Positions 1 to 12,630 of a DNA stretch of 64,000 nucleotides are shown one piece after another. The notes under the pieces are model-generated. The model saw only the letters and a program-made list of their open reading frames with translations. It was not told the origin of the DNA and did not search any database. The stretch is from Blasia pusilla (taxonomy: Eukaryota > Marchantiophyta > Marchantiopsida > Blasiales), in contig CM114275.1 in the NCBI GenBank assembly GCA_050084515.1, positions 28,024,001 to 28,088,000 of the forward strand, given 5' to 3'. A program made the translations under genes and the position numbers. Each line of letters begins with the position of its first letter. Position 1 is the first letter of the stretch.

Positions 1-470
1 ATAAAATCATGAAAGAACATTTGGAAGAAGTGTAGGTGGAAGGAAGAAAATCAAGCAAATGTTAGTGTAAGTTTTATTCTTGTTCATTGAAAACGTATCA
101 TAGCGGATCTGAATGGTAGAGATTTTTGCACGAAAGATATGAAAGAAAAAGAATAGGCATCAAGATATCCATCATGAAAAATTATATGCAAAGGTCCCTT
201 CTAATGTGCAAAAAAATCTCCGAAACAAGGTACTTGTGGGAAAGGGACAAAGGAGGGAAGGTATATCCTTGAGTGAATTGGACGAGACAACAAAATTCCA
301 TCTCGGTTTGCAAGAGATAAGAAACAATTTTTTTTTCATGTCCAATATTGATGGGGTTGGGGAGATGATATTCAATGACAGTCACAACAAATGTAGAGGA
401 GTAGTTGAGCTACTTAAAGTGACTAGTATCACCAAAAAGAAGTAAGCTCATTTGAGGGATTCTTTCAACC
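1..470. other. No recognisable gene; short decayed ORF only
   Basis: The only open frame of note is 206-445 on the plus strand (79 codons, lysine-rich end). It matches no family I know. Because it lies directly upstream of an hAT-type transposase remnant in the same orientation, it could be decayed 5' sequence of that element, but I see no BED zinc-finger cysteine pattern to prove it. Confidence 0.3.
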
Positions 471-1250
471 TCCAAGTAATACAAGTTATGAATGAAGTGT
501 GTGCAAAACATTTCCAAGAATGTGGAATATCATTGACCATATTATAGTAAGGTGCTTTCAAGCAAGTAATGTTGGAAATAACAAAGATGAAGGATTACTC
601 AAGTTCTAGTTATAATTCATTGTGCACAACTCTATTCGAGAAATAGATAGGGATTGTGAAGGAAAGGTTGATGTCATATGGAGAAATTTTTCTTGGGGCC
701 CATGATCATCATGGATGCTTGGACCAATGCAAGGAGTGACTATTTAGTGAACATCATGGTCCGTGTCCATGATATGAGGTAATTAAAGAGTCCGTAGACA
801 AAAATGGGTGAATCCCAAATGGTTGAATGGTTGGCATATCATATAGAGAGAACTATCACATACATAGGTTCAAGAAATATGTTGTAACTTTTAAAAAACA
901 ATGCTAGCAATGAGCAAGCAACATAGAAGCAAACTTTCCTCACATAGTTTGGGGTGGATGTTTGTCATATTCTCTTGATCTAGTATGCAAGGAATGGGAT
1001 GAATGGCCTTAGATGGATACAATTTTTGCTCAAGCTCCTGAGATGCTAGTATTTTTTAAGACAAGAACTTACGTCATGGCCAAATTCGTAGAAACCAATC
1101 AAGTGAAGAGACCATTGTTGCTTCCTACTAACATAGACTTTGCCATAAAATTTATATGGTTAAGATGTGTCTTAGCATTAAAAGAGGCGTTCCATATATG
1201 CCATAGTTGCATGTGATACTTTATTTTCTTGAAAGTTTTGCAAAAGTAGG
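470..1250 (+). pseudogene. hAT-superfamily transposase remnant (DUF659-like)
   Basis: Read through stops and shifts, this stretch gives the order of blocks seen in plant hAT/DUF659 transposases. First comes a block like 'CGISLTIL..GAFKQVM', then DAWTNARSDYLVNIMV near 713-760 (the family's D-x-W-x3-R-x4-N core), then GCLSYSLDLVCKEW near 955-1000 (the family's cysteine/histidine-leucine block). At 1013-1216 an open segment ends in a block resembling the TRF-x-LxxLL-K-AL stretch. Several in-frame stops make it non-functional. In the family the protein cuts and pastes DNA in the nucleus; here only the central half is readable, and no terminal inverted repeats were found. The family call rests on motif order, not on a database match. 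Confidence 0.55.
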
Positions 1251-1279
1251 ATTTTTGAGCTAGAATAGGATACTTGTCT

Positions 1280-2480
1280 TCGCAAAGATGGAGCGGAGAA
1301 GACGTGTTGTCGGGAAATGTAATAAAGAGGAAGAGGATTTGAAGATTGGAACAATGTATAGTGAATTGGATTTCAAGGAGAATACAAAGAGGTTGATAAG
1401 ACCAAGGAATTGTCTTTGAGGAAAGTGGAAACTGATTTGGATGAACTTCGGAAGAAGAAAATGACTAAAGACGACGTTGCAACATGAAAGAGTAATGCTA
1501 GAAGGAAGATGAAGACTTTTTTTCTTTGTAAGAAAGACTCTATAAAGAAGACCAAGTAAGAAGACAACGAATACTCTTCATGAAGATTCGAAAATCTTTG
1601 TGACGAAGACTTCTGAGAGTCCAAAGATTGTAGATAGAAATAGTTAGAACAGAAAAGACACACCGGTTGGGGAAAAAGATAACAAGGAGTACAACGCTTA
1701 AAAAGAACATAATAGTTAGGTCAACTTATTCAAAGGGATCATCGGAAAACCAAGATTCACCATTGATGAGACAATCAGTATATTTTAAGAGACATCTTGG
1801 TCCAAAAAGTTGTTCTAGATCTCAACAGCAGATCCTACTGAAATTAGTATTTAAGAAGACTCTAAGGAGGAAGAATCATCATTCTAGTGAGAGGGTAGAT
1901 GTTATTGGAATTATCCAAGCTTAGGATAGAGTATGATCTTAAGCTTGAACACTTTCATAGCCATGGGTGTCTTTGATGAAATAGTTAGCTCTCCATTCTT
2001 TCTTTTTGTATTGCGGTTGTTGCAGTTTATATCCAATTGGGTCTACCAGATGGAAAGAATGTTCAAGTCTAGATTTTGAGAAAGAAAGAGTGTGGAGTGG
2101 ATACAATGTATGAAATCTATTAGATAGAGAGTAATCTACCCTGACGAATTGATTTTTGATAGTAGGGAGATCTATCTAAACATTGTGAGCTCCTTGAGGC
2201 TCATTCTCAATAATGAAGAATTTGATTTGAGGAAATAGACTCCAAATTTTACTTGAGAAGACACTTCAAAGGGGAACTAAATATCCTATTAAGGAGGAGA
2301 GAGAGGAGTGGAATATAAGTTGAAGGATGTTGAAATGAATTAAGTATCGATGAAAGCATTCTCTTGAGACTTTTTTCTTTCTAGAGAAAAAGATGATCCT
2401 CTTGAGGAACGAATCATATCTTTAACAACAATAAAGCTGATTTTGTCAGTTTGTAAGACGTTCCATACAGAAGTCTTAAA
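1280..2480 (+). repeat. LTR-like dispersed repeat, copy 1
   Basis: This stretch of about 1.2 kb is purine-rich (many AAGAAGAC words). It recurs in the same orientation at about 11,390-12,630 and 26,150-27,400. The clearest shared block runs from AAGAAGACTC near 1,855 through ATGATCCAAGCTTA-like sequence to CTTTGATGAAATAGT near 1,970. Copy 1 ends directly in front of a PBS-like site and a gag remnant, so I read it as the 5' LTR of a Ty3/gypsy element. Exact ends and target duplications were not found. Confidence 0.55.
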
Positions 2481-2484
2481 ATTT

Positions 2485-2502
2485 TGGCGTTGCTATCGAG
2501 GA
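2485..2502 (+). promoter_or_regulatory. Primer-binding-site-like sequence of an LTR retrotransposon
   Basis: TGGCGTTGCTATCGAGGA resembles the plant PBS TGGCGCCGTTGCCGGGGA, complementary to the 3' end of tRNA-Asp and typical of Athila/Tat-type Ty3/gypsy elements, with several substitutions and a 2-base loss. It follows the LTR-like repeat and precedes gag, the expected position. In a live element it would prime reverse transcription. Confidence 0.45.
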
Positions 2503-3289
2503 TCATATCTTCATCTCAAGAAAGATCAAGAGGAGTATGGCTGAGAAAAAAGATGAATCTTTAAAGCCTGCATCCCCCCATTTGGTATTGACAGTTGACC
2601 AGCTGTTGTCATTATTCGTGCCGCTTAAGTAGTGGAGCGGCGAGTCTGAGTTTAATTTGTTTGCAGCATGTTTATTGGCTAGATTGGAGTGTTTGCTGCA
2701 TCTTGTACGAGAGCCAGCATGGAAAAGATGTCCAACCCATAAGCGGAAATTATATTTTGCCATGGTAAAAATCTAGAGTTATGCGAAGAAGATCTTGCAC
2801 ACAGAATGAAAGAAGAATAAAAGGACCAAGTGAAGACTGTGTAGTAGTATAGAAGATCATGGAGCAATGTAAGAGCTACAATCGATCGTGGGAAGGAACC
2901 AACTCAAAGGCCAATCAGGCTGGAGCATCCCACCATGTCTAAAACTCAATATCAACGATAAAAAAGGAGAAGAAGGCAACAGGAAGAAGACACAAGGCAT
3001 CAGGACCAACCGTGGAGGCCTCTTGGGGCATCTCCATATCCTCAATCCCAGTCAAGACTTCAAGAAGGGAGAAGGGAAACCAGTACATCTCTGCGAGTAG
3101 TATCTTTTTTGCAATGACCACAAGTGGAAGATTCGTGGAACCCATTTGGGGATCTTGAGCACGAAGATCCGTCTCTTTTTTCCACAAGGAGGTAAATAGA
3201 CCTCATACAAGGACCCTTACCTCCTCCCTCTCACACATTCAGCCTAGTTCATGAAGAAGAGAAGTATCGGCCAATGGGTAATCCTCGGA

Positions 3290-5110
3290 AGACCCTATTA
3301 AGGTTCCCCACCTTTGCAGGGAGTAGGCAAGATGGAGTGGATAAATTTGTGTTGGAGTTCATCCATATTTCAAAGGCAAATGGAGAGGGAACTAAAGAAG
3401 AGTTGCTATGAGTCTTCCCAGGATTGTTGAAGAGGAGAGCCAGGTAGTGGTATGAGGGGCTACAAGAGAGACATGGGTGACGTTGCGGGGGATGGTATTT
3501 TGAGAGAGGAAGAGACGAGAGGAAGAGAGGAAGAGAGGGGAGTCTTTCTTTAAAAAAAAAGGCACAAAAGGGGAAAAAATTGAAACTTGCTTCAAAAAAT
3601 AGGAAGATTATGGATAAAAAGTTTGTTATAAAAAATAACCAAAATTTTGAATTTTTTTTCTTTGCAAATTGTCAAAATTTTCCTTCTTCCAACTTGACGG
3701 AAACTCTCTTCAAACCAAGAGAGCTCTAGGGGTTGCAAATATCTTCTCTCTCTCTCTCTCTTATCGCTCCTTTGACGTTATTGCTAGCCTTCTTGCTCAA
3801 GTTCAAGGATTTGGAGTTCAAGGATTGGCTTCTCACCAAGCTTAGCGATTTGAAATGGAAAAGAAAGGAGACAACCCATGAATAAACTGAGCGATTTACA
3901 AACCTGGAAAATAAGTTGGAGCATACCACCGTGTTGCAACTTGTGGATTGGTTTGTTTCCATGCTATCCAAGGGGATGGATCATTATTGCCCAAGGGGAT
4001 AGAAGAACTCTTAGGAGGTAGTCATAGCTTCGGGTGAAGCCTATGAAGCTTTAGAAAAGTCTTGCAAAACTAGAAGGAGCCAACATCGGCGAACAAGGTC
4101 CTTATCATCTAGTTCTACATCTTTGAACTCTTTTTATTTGGTAGTGAAGTGTTGGTCTTCCAACTCCGATAAAGACTTGGGAGATTCTGAGGACTCCAAC
4201 AAGTTGGCGACAACCAAAGGTCTCAAGGGGAGAAAAGGGATGCGAAGACATCCAAGACGACCAAAGGAAGAAAACAAGTGAATTGAATTGATCGAGCAAG
4301 TCGCTAAGCTTCAAGGAAACCCGCAAGCCCGAATAGGAACGTAAGAAAAGAGTGAGGTAGGGTGACAGTGGACAACTTGGCCAAAGCGCAAAGAACAATT
4401 GGCACTCGAGAAGGATCCGCAAAGGAGGCCACGAATGTTTCCGCTAAATATTTAGTGTACTTCATGCCAGAACCAAGGGCATACAACCCAAGAGTGCAAA
4501 CTAACTCATGACTTGCGATGCGTTCATGGAGACGGTGGCAGAGAGGAAGGATGGATGGAAGCCAATTAAGCAATGGGAAGGATGCTATGCCAAGCAATAT
4601 GTACCTAATCTAAATGCTAGTAGCAGCTAGATTCCCTGGAATGTAACTCTAGAGTTTGGAGAGCAAATACTGTTGCATTAGATTATGGGTCCTGTGGCAT
4701 TTAGGGTTTAGGGTTTAGGGTTATGGACCATTGGGCCAACAACTTCCCCAATCCGAAAAAGACCAATGGGGTTAAACCCAATATGTGGTTATTGCAAGAA
4801 GGGAGGCCATATTGCAGTCAAATGCTTGGAGCCAAAGGTTCCATGAATTTTGGTGAAATACGTCCCTACTATGGGCCCAAAACCGAAAACCAAGAATAAA
4901 GTGATGGTGAAGCTAGTGAAAGTCAACGACCTTCCCTCTCCAAGGATGAAGAAAACCATGCGACTTGTTGAGGAGGACTCCACGATATCAAAAGAGTCTT
5001 TGGAACTGATGGAGGTATCGATAGTCGAGACTCGCTTGACAACCAAAAAAAGTTGGGGAGCTGAGGAAGAGTAAGATCACGAGCCAAGAAGAAGATGGGA
5101 GAAAGCGAAG
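3290..5110 (+). pseudogene. Ty3/gypsy gag remnant with two CCHC zinc knuckles
   Basis: At about 3,296-3,470 the reading 'FPTFAGSRQDGVDKFVLEF', followed by 'VFPGLLKRRAR-WYEGLQ', matches the retrotransposon gag capsid block. A simple-sequence stretch (about 3,500-3,760) interrupts the tract. Two zinc knuckles follow: C-x2-C-x4-H-x4-C at 4,456-4,497 (CTSCQNQGHTTQEC) and at 4,784-4,825 (CGYCKKGGHIAVKC), in different frames, so at least one frameshift lies between them. Gag would form the particle and bind element RNA. The PBS-like site and LTR-like repeat upstream suggest one element, but no pol follows before 6.4 kb. Many stops make it dead. Confidence 0.7.
4700..4720 (+). repeat. Interstitial plant telomere repeat (TTTAGGG)3
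   Basis: Three perfect TTTAGGG units sit inside the gag remnant, between its two zinc knuckles. TTTAGGG is the usual plant telomere unit. So short a run can arise by chance or by repair-associated insertion; it supports a plant origin but is not a telomere. Confidence 0.85.
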
Positions 5111-6440
5111 TCCACAAAAATTCTGAGGTGGAAAAGCTATCGTGAAGGGGGATGTTGATCTAGCCTTTGATTGCAACCACCCAAAGTACTTCCACGAAGA
5201 GGTGAAAGTAGAGATTTCAAACAATATTTGAAACTCTATGGAGAGGGCTTTAATATTGTGGAGGCAATTTCTCAGTTTGCAACTTATTTCCAATAGTTAG
5301 GCAAGGTTTTTAATTGTTAGGAACTACTTGTGGATGAGTTTGGTACGGTAGTTGTGGATTCATTTAACCCCTTCAATTGGTGGAACATGTCTAGCCAAGC
5401 GATCCCAATATTGCTCTCTTAGGCTAAGTCCATATATACTAGCACAAGAGGTCTCTTCCTCTTCATCAGAGAGAAATTTGAATAGTTAGGGTATTATCCA
5501 CAATAAACACAAGAATAAATTGACCAACCAACGTGATAAGGATTTGGTGTATATTTATACAAACTCAAGTTTTGGAGAGAATATGTTTCACGGAAATCAA
5601 GACAAAAATTCATATATGAGCAATACTTCTCCAACATGGATAGACATGAACAAGCTAGAAGGGTTATAGAAGGTAGCAAATCCAACTTATAGGCAAGAAA
5701 CCATGATGGTAATCATGACGATAACCTCAACTGGCAAGATGAGGATTTTAGAGGATATGGATATGCTCTGTGGAATGTACAACACAAAAAGCAGGCATGA
5801 TACCTATGTAGGTGACACAAAAAACTTTGACTTAGAGGGGCTTGTGTTTTGTTTTAGACTTAGCTCCGAAGGAAGAGACGAAGATGATTATGTAATGGAA
5901 AGTTGGATTCAAGAGCATGAGAAAGAGTGGCAACAAAGGACTTCAATCAAAGTGAATACAACTACGATTTTCACTCATACTACCTATGAAATTGATATTT
6001 TTGCATCGATTTGCATTCAAAACTATTCCATAGAGCGAATAAACTACAAAGAGAGTTTTCTCCATGATATTTGAAGTGGATGAGGGTGGTGATGTTCTCA
6101 AACGTATTGTTCCAAATTCTCAACCTATCAATAATGGCATGGATAGTTCAAACTTTTTCTTCGATGATTAAATGAATCCAATAAGAACTCTTTCCCGATC
6201 CACCTTAATTACAACTCTTGAGCCACCCCATTACCACACACATCTAAACTCACCGAATCAAACCACAGAACTAGAGTGATTGGCGATGTTCGTTAAATAG
6301 ATTACTAAATAGTTTTAGTGAACTTGTTCTCCAATAAGCAGTGTAAGAATGTCATTTTGAGACATTCCTTTTTGTAACATTCTCCAAAAGGAAGCCTTGT
6401 ACTCTATTTAGCCTTAATAACATAAGTTTTTTTCACATGA
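5110..6440. other. No recognisable gene; AT-rich decayed sequence
   Basis: The longest open frame is 5,703-6,074 plus (123 codons), rich in acidic and methionine codons, with no motif I can name and no intron or signal evidence. It may be decayed sequence of the element whose gag lies just upstream. I would not call it a gene. Confidence 0.4.
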
Positions 6441-8645
6441 AAAAAAATTGGTCGGATTTTTATTTGCTATAAATTTTGAAGGGAGGGCAAATACATTTTC
6501 ATCAACAAGTGGAAAATTTTACATATTAAGATAATATGTTTGGATAAAAGAAAAAATTTCACATGAAAATTTTCTTTCACAAAGTCTTATAATAACTCTT
6601 ATATATTTCACAGGGCAAACTAATCAATTGTGGGTTTTGGGTTGGAACTCGATTATCCTTAGAATTTGGTATGGGGTTTGGGTGTACTCCTATCAATAAG
6701 CTGAAAAATTTTAAGTTGAAAATAACTTATCTAGAAAATAGGAAAATTTGATACCTTTTTCTTATTTATAAGGTCTTATTGTGTGCATCTAAAAAGACCT
6801 AATGGATTTTAGGCTTTGGGTTGAAGTTAAATTTTCCTTAACATGGAATTGGTAGCCTTAGTTAAGATAAGATCCACTTGGAGACAAAATTGGCCCAAAT
6901 TTTAGGTCGAGAGCATATACTTCAAAAAGATGAAAAATACATGCATCCTCTTTCCTAAGAAGGTTTCATCGCAAAGGTCTAAAAGGATGTATATATTTAT
7001 AGGCTTTGGGTTGTAGTTCTATTTTCAATGAAATTTCCCAAGGAGCTTAGGAAGACTTGGATCAACTAGTAGAATAAATTTAAGGCCAACTTCATATAGT
7101 TAAAAAAGATGAAAATTGCATACACCATTTTTCCTTACAAGACTTAATTGCGCGGGTTTGAAAACATCCATGTATTTTTGAGCTTTGATTTGCACTTCCA
7201 TTTTCATTGAAATTCTGCAAAGAGAGTAGATACACTTGGAGCAAAAAGCAACCCAAATTTCAAGTGAAGAACCTATAATTGAAAAAGATGAAAAATGCAC
7301 GCATCCTTTTTCCTTAAAAGGTTTCATTGCCTGAGTCTAAGAACACCTTCATATTTCTGGATTTTGGGTTGCACTTAGATTTTCATTGAAATTTTCCAAA
7401 AAGCATATGTACACTTGGAGCAAAAAGTGGCCCAAATGCTAGGTCACGATCATATATTTGATTGAAAATTGCACAATTCCCTTTTTCTTTACAAGGTTTA
7501 ATCATGTGAGTCTAGAAACACCTTTATATATTTGGGCTTTGGGTTGAACTTCCATATTGATTAAATTTTTCAAGAAGCCTATATACCCTTGGATAAACAA
7601 ATTACCAAGATTTCAGATCAACATCATCTACTTGAAGGAGATAAAGAAATGCACACTTTTTCGTTAGAATGCTTTGATCGTAAGAGTTTTAAAACACATT
7701 CGCATTTTTGGTGTTTAAGTTGCGCTTCTATGTTCATTGAAATTTGCAAGGAACTTATGTAATCTTGAAGCAACAAGTTACCCAAATTTCAGTTGAAGCT
7801 CATATATTTGGAGAAGATGAAAAATGCATATACCAAGATTGCATGCAAACGAACATGCCCAACACGTCCCACACCCAGGTGTTTTTGCATACCTCCGTCG
7901 CCTGTGCAAGCTCAAGATGTAGGAGCAAGTATGGGCAAGGACCGAACAGGTGTGCGGGCTATGAACCCTCGGGTGGCCCGTGTGGCCAGCACCGATTGGA
8001 GCCCGCCCTCTGTGGGGCAGCGCCCACAGAGCGCGGGCTCCATGGCCCATACAAGTAGCAGTCGCGCGGCTCGATGTGGTCCTCAACGGGTTTTTTGAGG
8101 GCTATAGAATCTGTGGCAAAAATGGAGGAAAGATCGCTAGATTGGATGCGGACTCCCCAAGCCAAGATCTATGTTGCGAATGGGGCTAGATTAGATGCAG
8201 GACACACAAACCCAAGCTCGCAAGGATATGTCCATCCCTAGGACGGACATAAGTTCATGGAAACGGACTTTTTCCGTGTGTAACCTTGACACATACCCTT
8301 TTTCCTCAGAAGGTTAAATCAGGCGGGTCTATAAACACCTCCCTATTGAACTTAAATTTTCATTGAAACTTTTCAAGGAGGTTTGAAACACTTCAATCAA
8401 CAAGTGGACCAAATTTAACGTGAGGATCATGTACTTGGAGAAGATGAAAATTCAAAGGTTACATCGAAGGAGTCTAAAAATATCTATATCTTTTTTGGTT
8501 TTGGGTTACACCTTCTATTTTTATGAAATTTCTTAAGAATATTAGGTGCACTTGAATCAATAAGTGGACCCAATTTTAAAAGATGAAAAATATATACATT
8601 ATTTTTTAGGCTTTTCCTTACAAGATTTAATCACGAGCACCTTAA
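6440..8645 (+). repeat. Tandem satellite array, about 175-187 bp unit, diverged
   Basis: A unit repeats head to tail. It holds in order a GGGCTTTGGGTTG-like box, TTTTCATTGAAATTT, ACACTTGGAGCAAAAAG, CCCAAATTT, a 'CTTGAAAAAGATGAAAAATGCA' variant, and TTCCTTACAAGGTTTAAT. The GGGTTG box appears near 6,630, 6,815, 7,000, 7,185, 7,360, 7,535, 7,712 and 8,505, a spacing of about 175-187 bp. Units differ by many substitutions, so the array is old. A GC-rich element (7,845-8,288) splits it, and a second GC-rich block starts where it ends. No ORF is conserved between units. Confidence 0.8.
7845..8288. mobile_element. GC-rich repeat inserted in the satellite array
   Basis: A sharp GC-rich segment sits inside an AT-rich satellite unit: the unit breaks after ATGCATATACC and resumes with ACATACCC, so a short target duplication is possible. 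Its left part (GAACATGCCCAACACGTCCC, then a CxxCCGTCGCCTGTGCAAG-like stretch) matches the block beginning near 8,690 (GGACATGCCCAAAGAGTCCC). It carries 'GGACGGACAT'-type words also seen at 16.8-17.4 kb. Its ORFs overlap on both strands, a GC artefact, and match nothing. Probably a non-autonomous element or LTR piece. Confidence 0.5.
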
Positions 8646-9250
8646 AACCAAGATTTCACAAAAATGGAAAAGTCAATCCATGGGACGAACATATCTAGAC
8701 AAGTCCGGACATGCCCAAAGAGTCCCTTGCCTAGGTTTTGTTGGCATCTTGGTCGCTTGCAAGTGCTCGGGACATGGGAAAGGGTGAGGGCTTGGAAGGG
8801 TAGGGGTCGAACGGGTGTCTGGGCTTTGAGCCCTTGCATGGCTTGGATCAAGCCCCCGCGCGGCCAGTAAGGCAAGTTGGGGTCCCATTGGGTGAGCTCC
8901 AAGCCTGTAGAGTGCAAGGTTATATGTGGACAAAGTCGATATCCGCATACATGTGTATGCGGGTCTAGATGCGGGCTCTGTAGGCACAGGAAGTCGCAGC
9001 TCGCACACACTAAACATTCCGCCCTTACTCACTTTTTTTGCCACATGTCATCCTTGCAACCCAATGCGAGCTTCCGATTCTATTTTCTTCACCCGATTTT
9101 TAACGTCAAGCATGATGGCTTCCGCATTGGGCCCGCATCCGGGTACGCCCCGATTCCTCGCGTTGAGTCTACGTCCCGGTTGCTGGGGATGCACTAGAAG
9201 CCCAGCTCCAATCAAAAAATCCTTCCTCGTAACATGGCTCATTTCTAGTG
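8645..9250. mobile_element. GC-rich repeat, second copy
   Basis: It starts at the end of the satellite with CCATGGGACGAACAT and aligns with the copy at 7,845-8,288 through the GGACATGCCCAA block. The CCATGGG-GACAT start also matches 16,830. Long overlapping frames on both strands (for example 8,673-9,044 minus) reflect base composition, not genes. Confidence 0.45.
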
Positions 9251-11390
9251 ACCTCCAAGCCCCCACTAGGTCTATGTCCCAAGTGTGAACTTACCTCCCC
9301 CTTCCTAACTTCAAAAATGGGTTTGAAACATAAACTCGTAAGCAAAGGGCCCACAAGTGGAGCCCAAAATGCTCATAAGGAGATGATTAAGGGCTAAGTA
9401 AGTCACATTTTCTCCCAATTTTTCATCCTTTTCCCCTTTTCTTTGAGAGCAGCATAAGTTTTAGATTAGGCCCCAAACTTCATAGGTGCTTTGAGAGCTA
9501 AGGGCTTTCAAGATTACTATGAATTTTGGGGAAACTTGTTGCATGCCTTTGGGGATAGTTAGATTTTTTGTGACCAACTTGGATATTTGCGTTCCTTGTG
9601 TCTGAAATAAACTCTAATTTATTCCAGATTAGGTGAAAGGTTGTGAGTGTGGAATTTTCTTGTATCACTAAACTTATTTGGTGATTTTGAGATTTCTGAT
9701 TCACAATCTTAAGTACGATCTCAATTCCCTAGTTTACATTTGTTTCATTGGCTTTCCTTAGCACATCAGGGATGTGGAGGTGGTCAAGGAAACTAAGTTC
9801 TCCTCGATCATGAAGTGTTAGACAGAGTTTTATTAGTATTAAGTAAATTAGCCTAGGAAGATGAAATTCCCATGTTTCAACCTCTTTAGGGTGACTCATT
9901 TACGCGGGCCCAAATTTAAGAAAAGAGATAATAAATAAAAGATGGGATTAGAAAAGTAAAGTAGTAGGGTTGGTGCTTTAATGAAACAAAAACAAAAGCA
10001 AAAGTAGTCTTGGTTTATGGTTAGGGTTGGTGGGGTAGTTTGGAAGATATGAAGGGAGTAAAAGAGGATATTTTGGAAGAGATAAGAGAGAATCTACATG
10101 TGTCAAAATATGATTGGCTAAGCTTGAGAGGAAGCAATATGGCACAAGATAAGCTAAGCCCTATTTCTTACTCTTGGGGATCCCTTATGAGTATATAAAG
10201 AGGAGGGATCTTTAAGGGTTCATCATCTTCTATTTCACATCTTGAGTCTCTTGTGTCGCTCTTGAGTGTGTGGCTTTGGGATTGCTTGATCTTCCAAGGA
10301 GAGAGGATTATCCTTCTTGGGAGAGTAACTTGACCTTGGTCTATTCTTCAAGAGGTTTCTAGAGTATGGTATATGTGGAGATGAGAGACTTGCCACCTTA
10401 GATGAGTTAAGTCATACTAGAAATAGAGGATGGTTTGGCTTGTATTTTCCGAATGAGAGTGGATTATCCCTCTTGAGATAGCAACTCCGCCAAATCCCGT
10501 TCTAGAGGAGAGTAGACGATGTTTGTCAAGTATGGATAGAGGTGGAGCACGAGTTGTGCCCGATTTTCTTTTCTTTAACCCGTACCACATTAAGATTCTC
10601 TTTCTAGATAGGCACTGGTTCACTCCCTATCTAGTTTATCACTTTGGGGACGCATTCATGAACCAAGTCATGCAATCTCCAACTCCGGTGATTCTTCCTA
10701 TAGTTACGTATAAAAGGATATGGGATTGCACTTTGTATGTCCTTATATAGCTATCCATGGATGTAAATACGCCTGCTCGAGTAGGGTTTAACGCTAGTTG
10801 TGCTATTTTCCTTGTGTACAAACATAAAGTTAGTTTGAAGGAACTTTATAGTTAGGAATTTTGGCATTCCATGTTATGAAGAAGTGATCGCCTCAATATC
10901 TTTCGTGATTCCTTTCGTGAGAGAATGGAGGGTTTACATTATAATTATGTATTGAAAAAAGGAAATTTTCTTTTAGAGTTTGACTTGCATCAACAACGTC
11001 TGTTGTAGCTAGAAGATCCGCCCTTACTTGAAGAAAGGCTCTCGACACGACAGCGGGCATATATTCCCTTTGAGTGCTAAATCCTACATCTAGATTTCCT
11101 ATTCCATCATTCACGCTTGTGTTCATTGACCAAACCATTGTTATAGTATCGCATGTTGTTATACTTTTGCTACTTCCTAATTTCCACCTTCAAATTTCTT
11201 TTGTTGGTTTAGTAGGAAATATTCTTATCTTCTTCCTCCAAGCTATATGCTTAGTGGGGTTGAGTCATCGCGATCGAGAGATAACCGAATGGAGTCAATT
11301 GATAATGCTAAGAGACAAATGAATATTTTCAAAATAGAAATATAATATTTTTGTAACCTCTATAAAGAGTAGAAGTAAAATGGAATTAGA
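9250..11390 (+). other. LTR-like, promoter-bearing sequence; no gene
   Basis: No coding motif is seen. A stretch near 10,000-10,560 looks like an LTR: a TATATAA box, then a short leader with repeated TCTTGAG words and several GAGAG-rich, TATCCYTCTTG-type repeats (10,300-10,330 and 10,455-10,475). No PBS or partner LTR was recognised, so the element type is open. Confidence 0.35.
10192..10198 (+). promoter_or_regulatory. TATA box in an LTR-like segment
   Basis: GTATATAAAGAGGAGGG is a strong plant TATA context, followed 25-60 bp on by a pyrimidine-rich stretch (TCATCATCTTCTATTTC), as at plant RNA polymerase II start sites. No downstream gene is recognisable. Confidence 0.4.
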
Positions 11391-12630
11391 TTTGCGAAAG
11401 CGGAAGAGGGTTTAGGGTTAAAATGGATTCCAAGCAGAGAATGAAGAGTTGATGAAGAGGAGGAATCATCCTAGAAGAGTAGAAGGAGAGCTAAGAACAT
11501 AATTTGGGAAGATATAGATTTAAAGATTCTTCAAGAACAAGAAGACTATAACTCTATGGACTCTTTGCAACTTTTTTGAAGGAAGTCTTAGGGAGTGCGA
11601 AGAAGGATAATTTTAAAAAAGACTCACAAAGATATTCTGGAAGACTACAAAGTACTAGCAAAGACGCAAGCAGTAGAAGGAAGAGGTTTTATCTTCGAAA
11701 CAAAGAATTAAGAGCGACAACCAAGTGAGAAGACAAAGGACACTCTTCGCGAAGACTAAATTAAAAAAATTTCGTAACAAAGACTTTTGAGTGTATGAAG
11801 ATTGTAGATAGAAGTAGTTAGAATAGAAAAGACACAATGGTTGGGCAAGAAGATAAACAAGGGTACGACACTCTGAAAGAATGCAATGGTTAGTCCAATA
11901 GATTCACCATGATCACCAAGAAATCAAGATTGACCCTTAATTAGACAATTTGGAAGATCGTAAGAGACATCTTGATCCAAACAATTGTTTTACATATGAA
12001 GAGGGGATCCTACTAAAACTAGTATTTAAGAAGACTGTGAGGAGGGAGAACCATCATTTGGATAAGCGGGTAGATGTTGTTGGAATGATCCAAGCTTAAG
12101 AAAGAGTAGGCTCTTACGCTTGTACACTCTTGAAGCCCTGCATGTGTCTTTGATGAAATAGTGAGCGTTCCATTCTTCTTTGTTGTAAGACGATGGGGGG
12201 AATCTCTATCCAATTGGGTCTACTAGATGGAGAGAATGTTCGAGTATGACTTCTAATAAAGAGAGAATGCATAGTAAATATGATGTAGGAAATCTCTTAG
12301 ACAAAGAGTAACATGTCGTGACTGATTGAATTCCGATAGTAGGGAGAGCCATCTGAGCACTGTGATCTCTTTGAGGCTCTTTCTTGATAAAGTGGAATCA
12401 GAATTGAGAGAAGAAACTCTAAATTTCACTGGAGAAGACACTTCAAAGGGGAATTGAATTTCCTACTAAGAGAAGAAAAGAGGAAGGAAATGTAAGTTGG
12501 AGTGTGTTGAAATGACTTCAGTCATGTTCGATTGATAAATTTATCTTTCTAGAGCACAAGATAATCCTCTTGGGGAACGAATCATACCTTTAACGACCGT
12601 AAAGCTGACTTTTGTAAGTTTGTAAGTCAT
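11390..12630 (+). repeat. LTR-like dispersed repeat, copy 2
   Basis: This aligns along most of its length with copy 1 at 1,280-2,480, including the AAGAAGACTGTGAGGAGG block at about 12,028 and GTCTTTGATGAAATAGTGAG near 12,150. The PBS-like site that follows copy 1 is absent; a kinase-like remnant follows instead. It could be a solo LTR or a recombined end. Confidence 0.55.

Noticed and set aside
6440-8645. CRISPR-like array
   Set aside because: The units are contiguous 175-bp satellite copies without short repeats and spacers, and the DNA is eukaryotic.
8642-9288. Several overlapping frames of 100-123 codons
   Set aside because: They lie in a GC-rich repeat where stops are rare in every frame; no motif and no shared frame between repeat copies.
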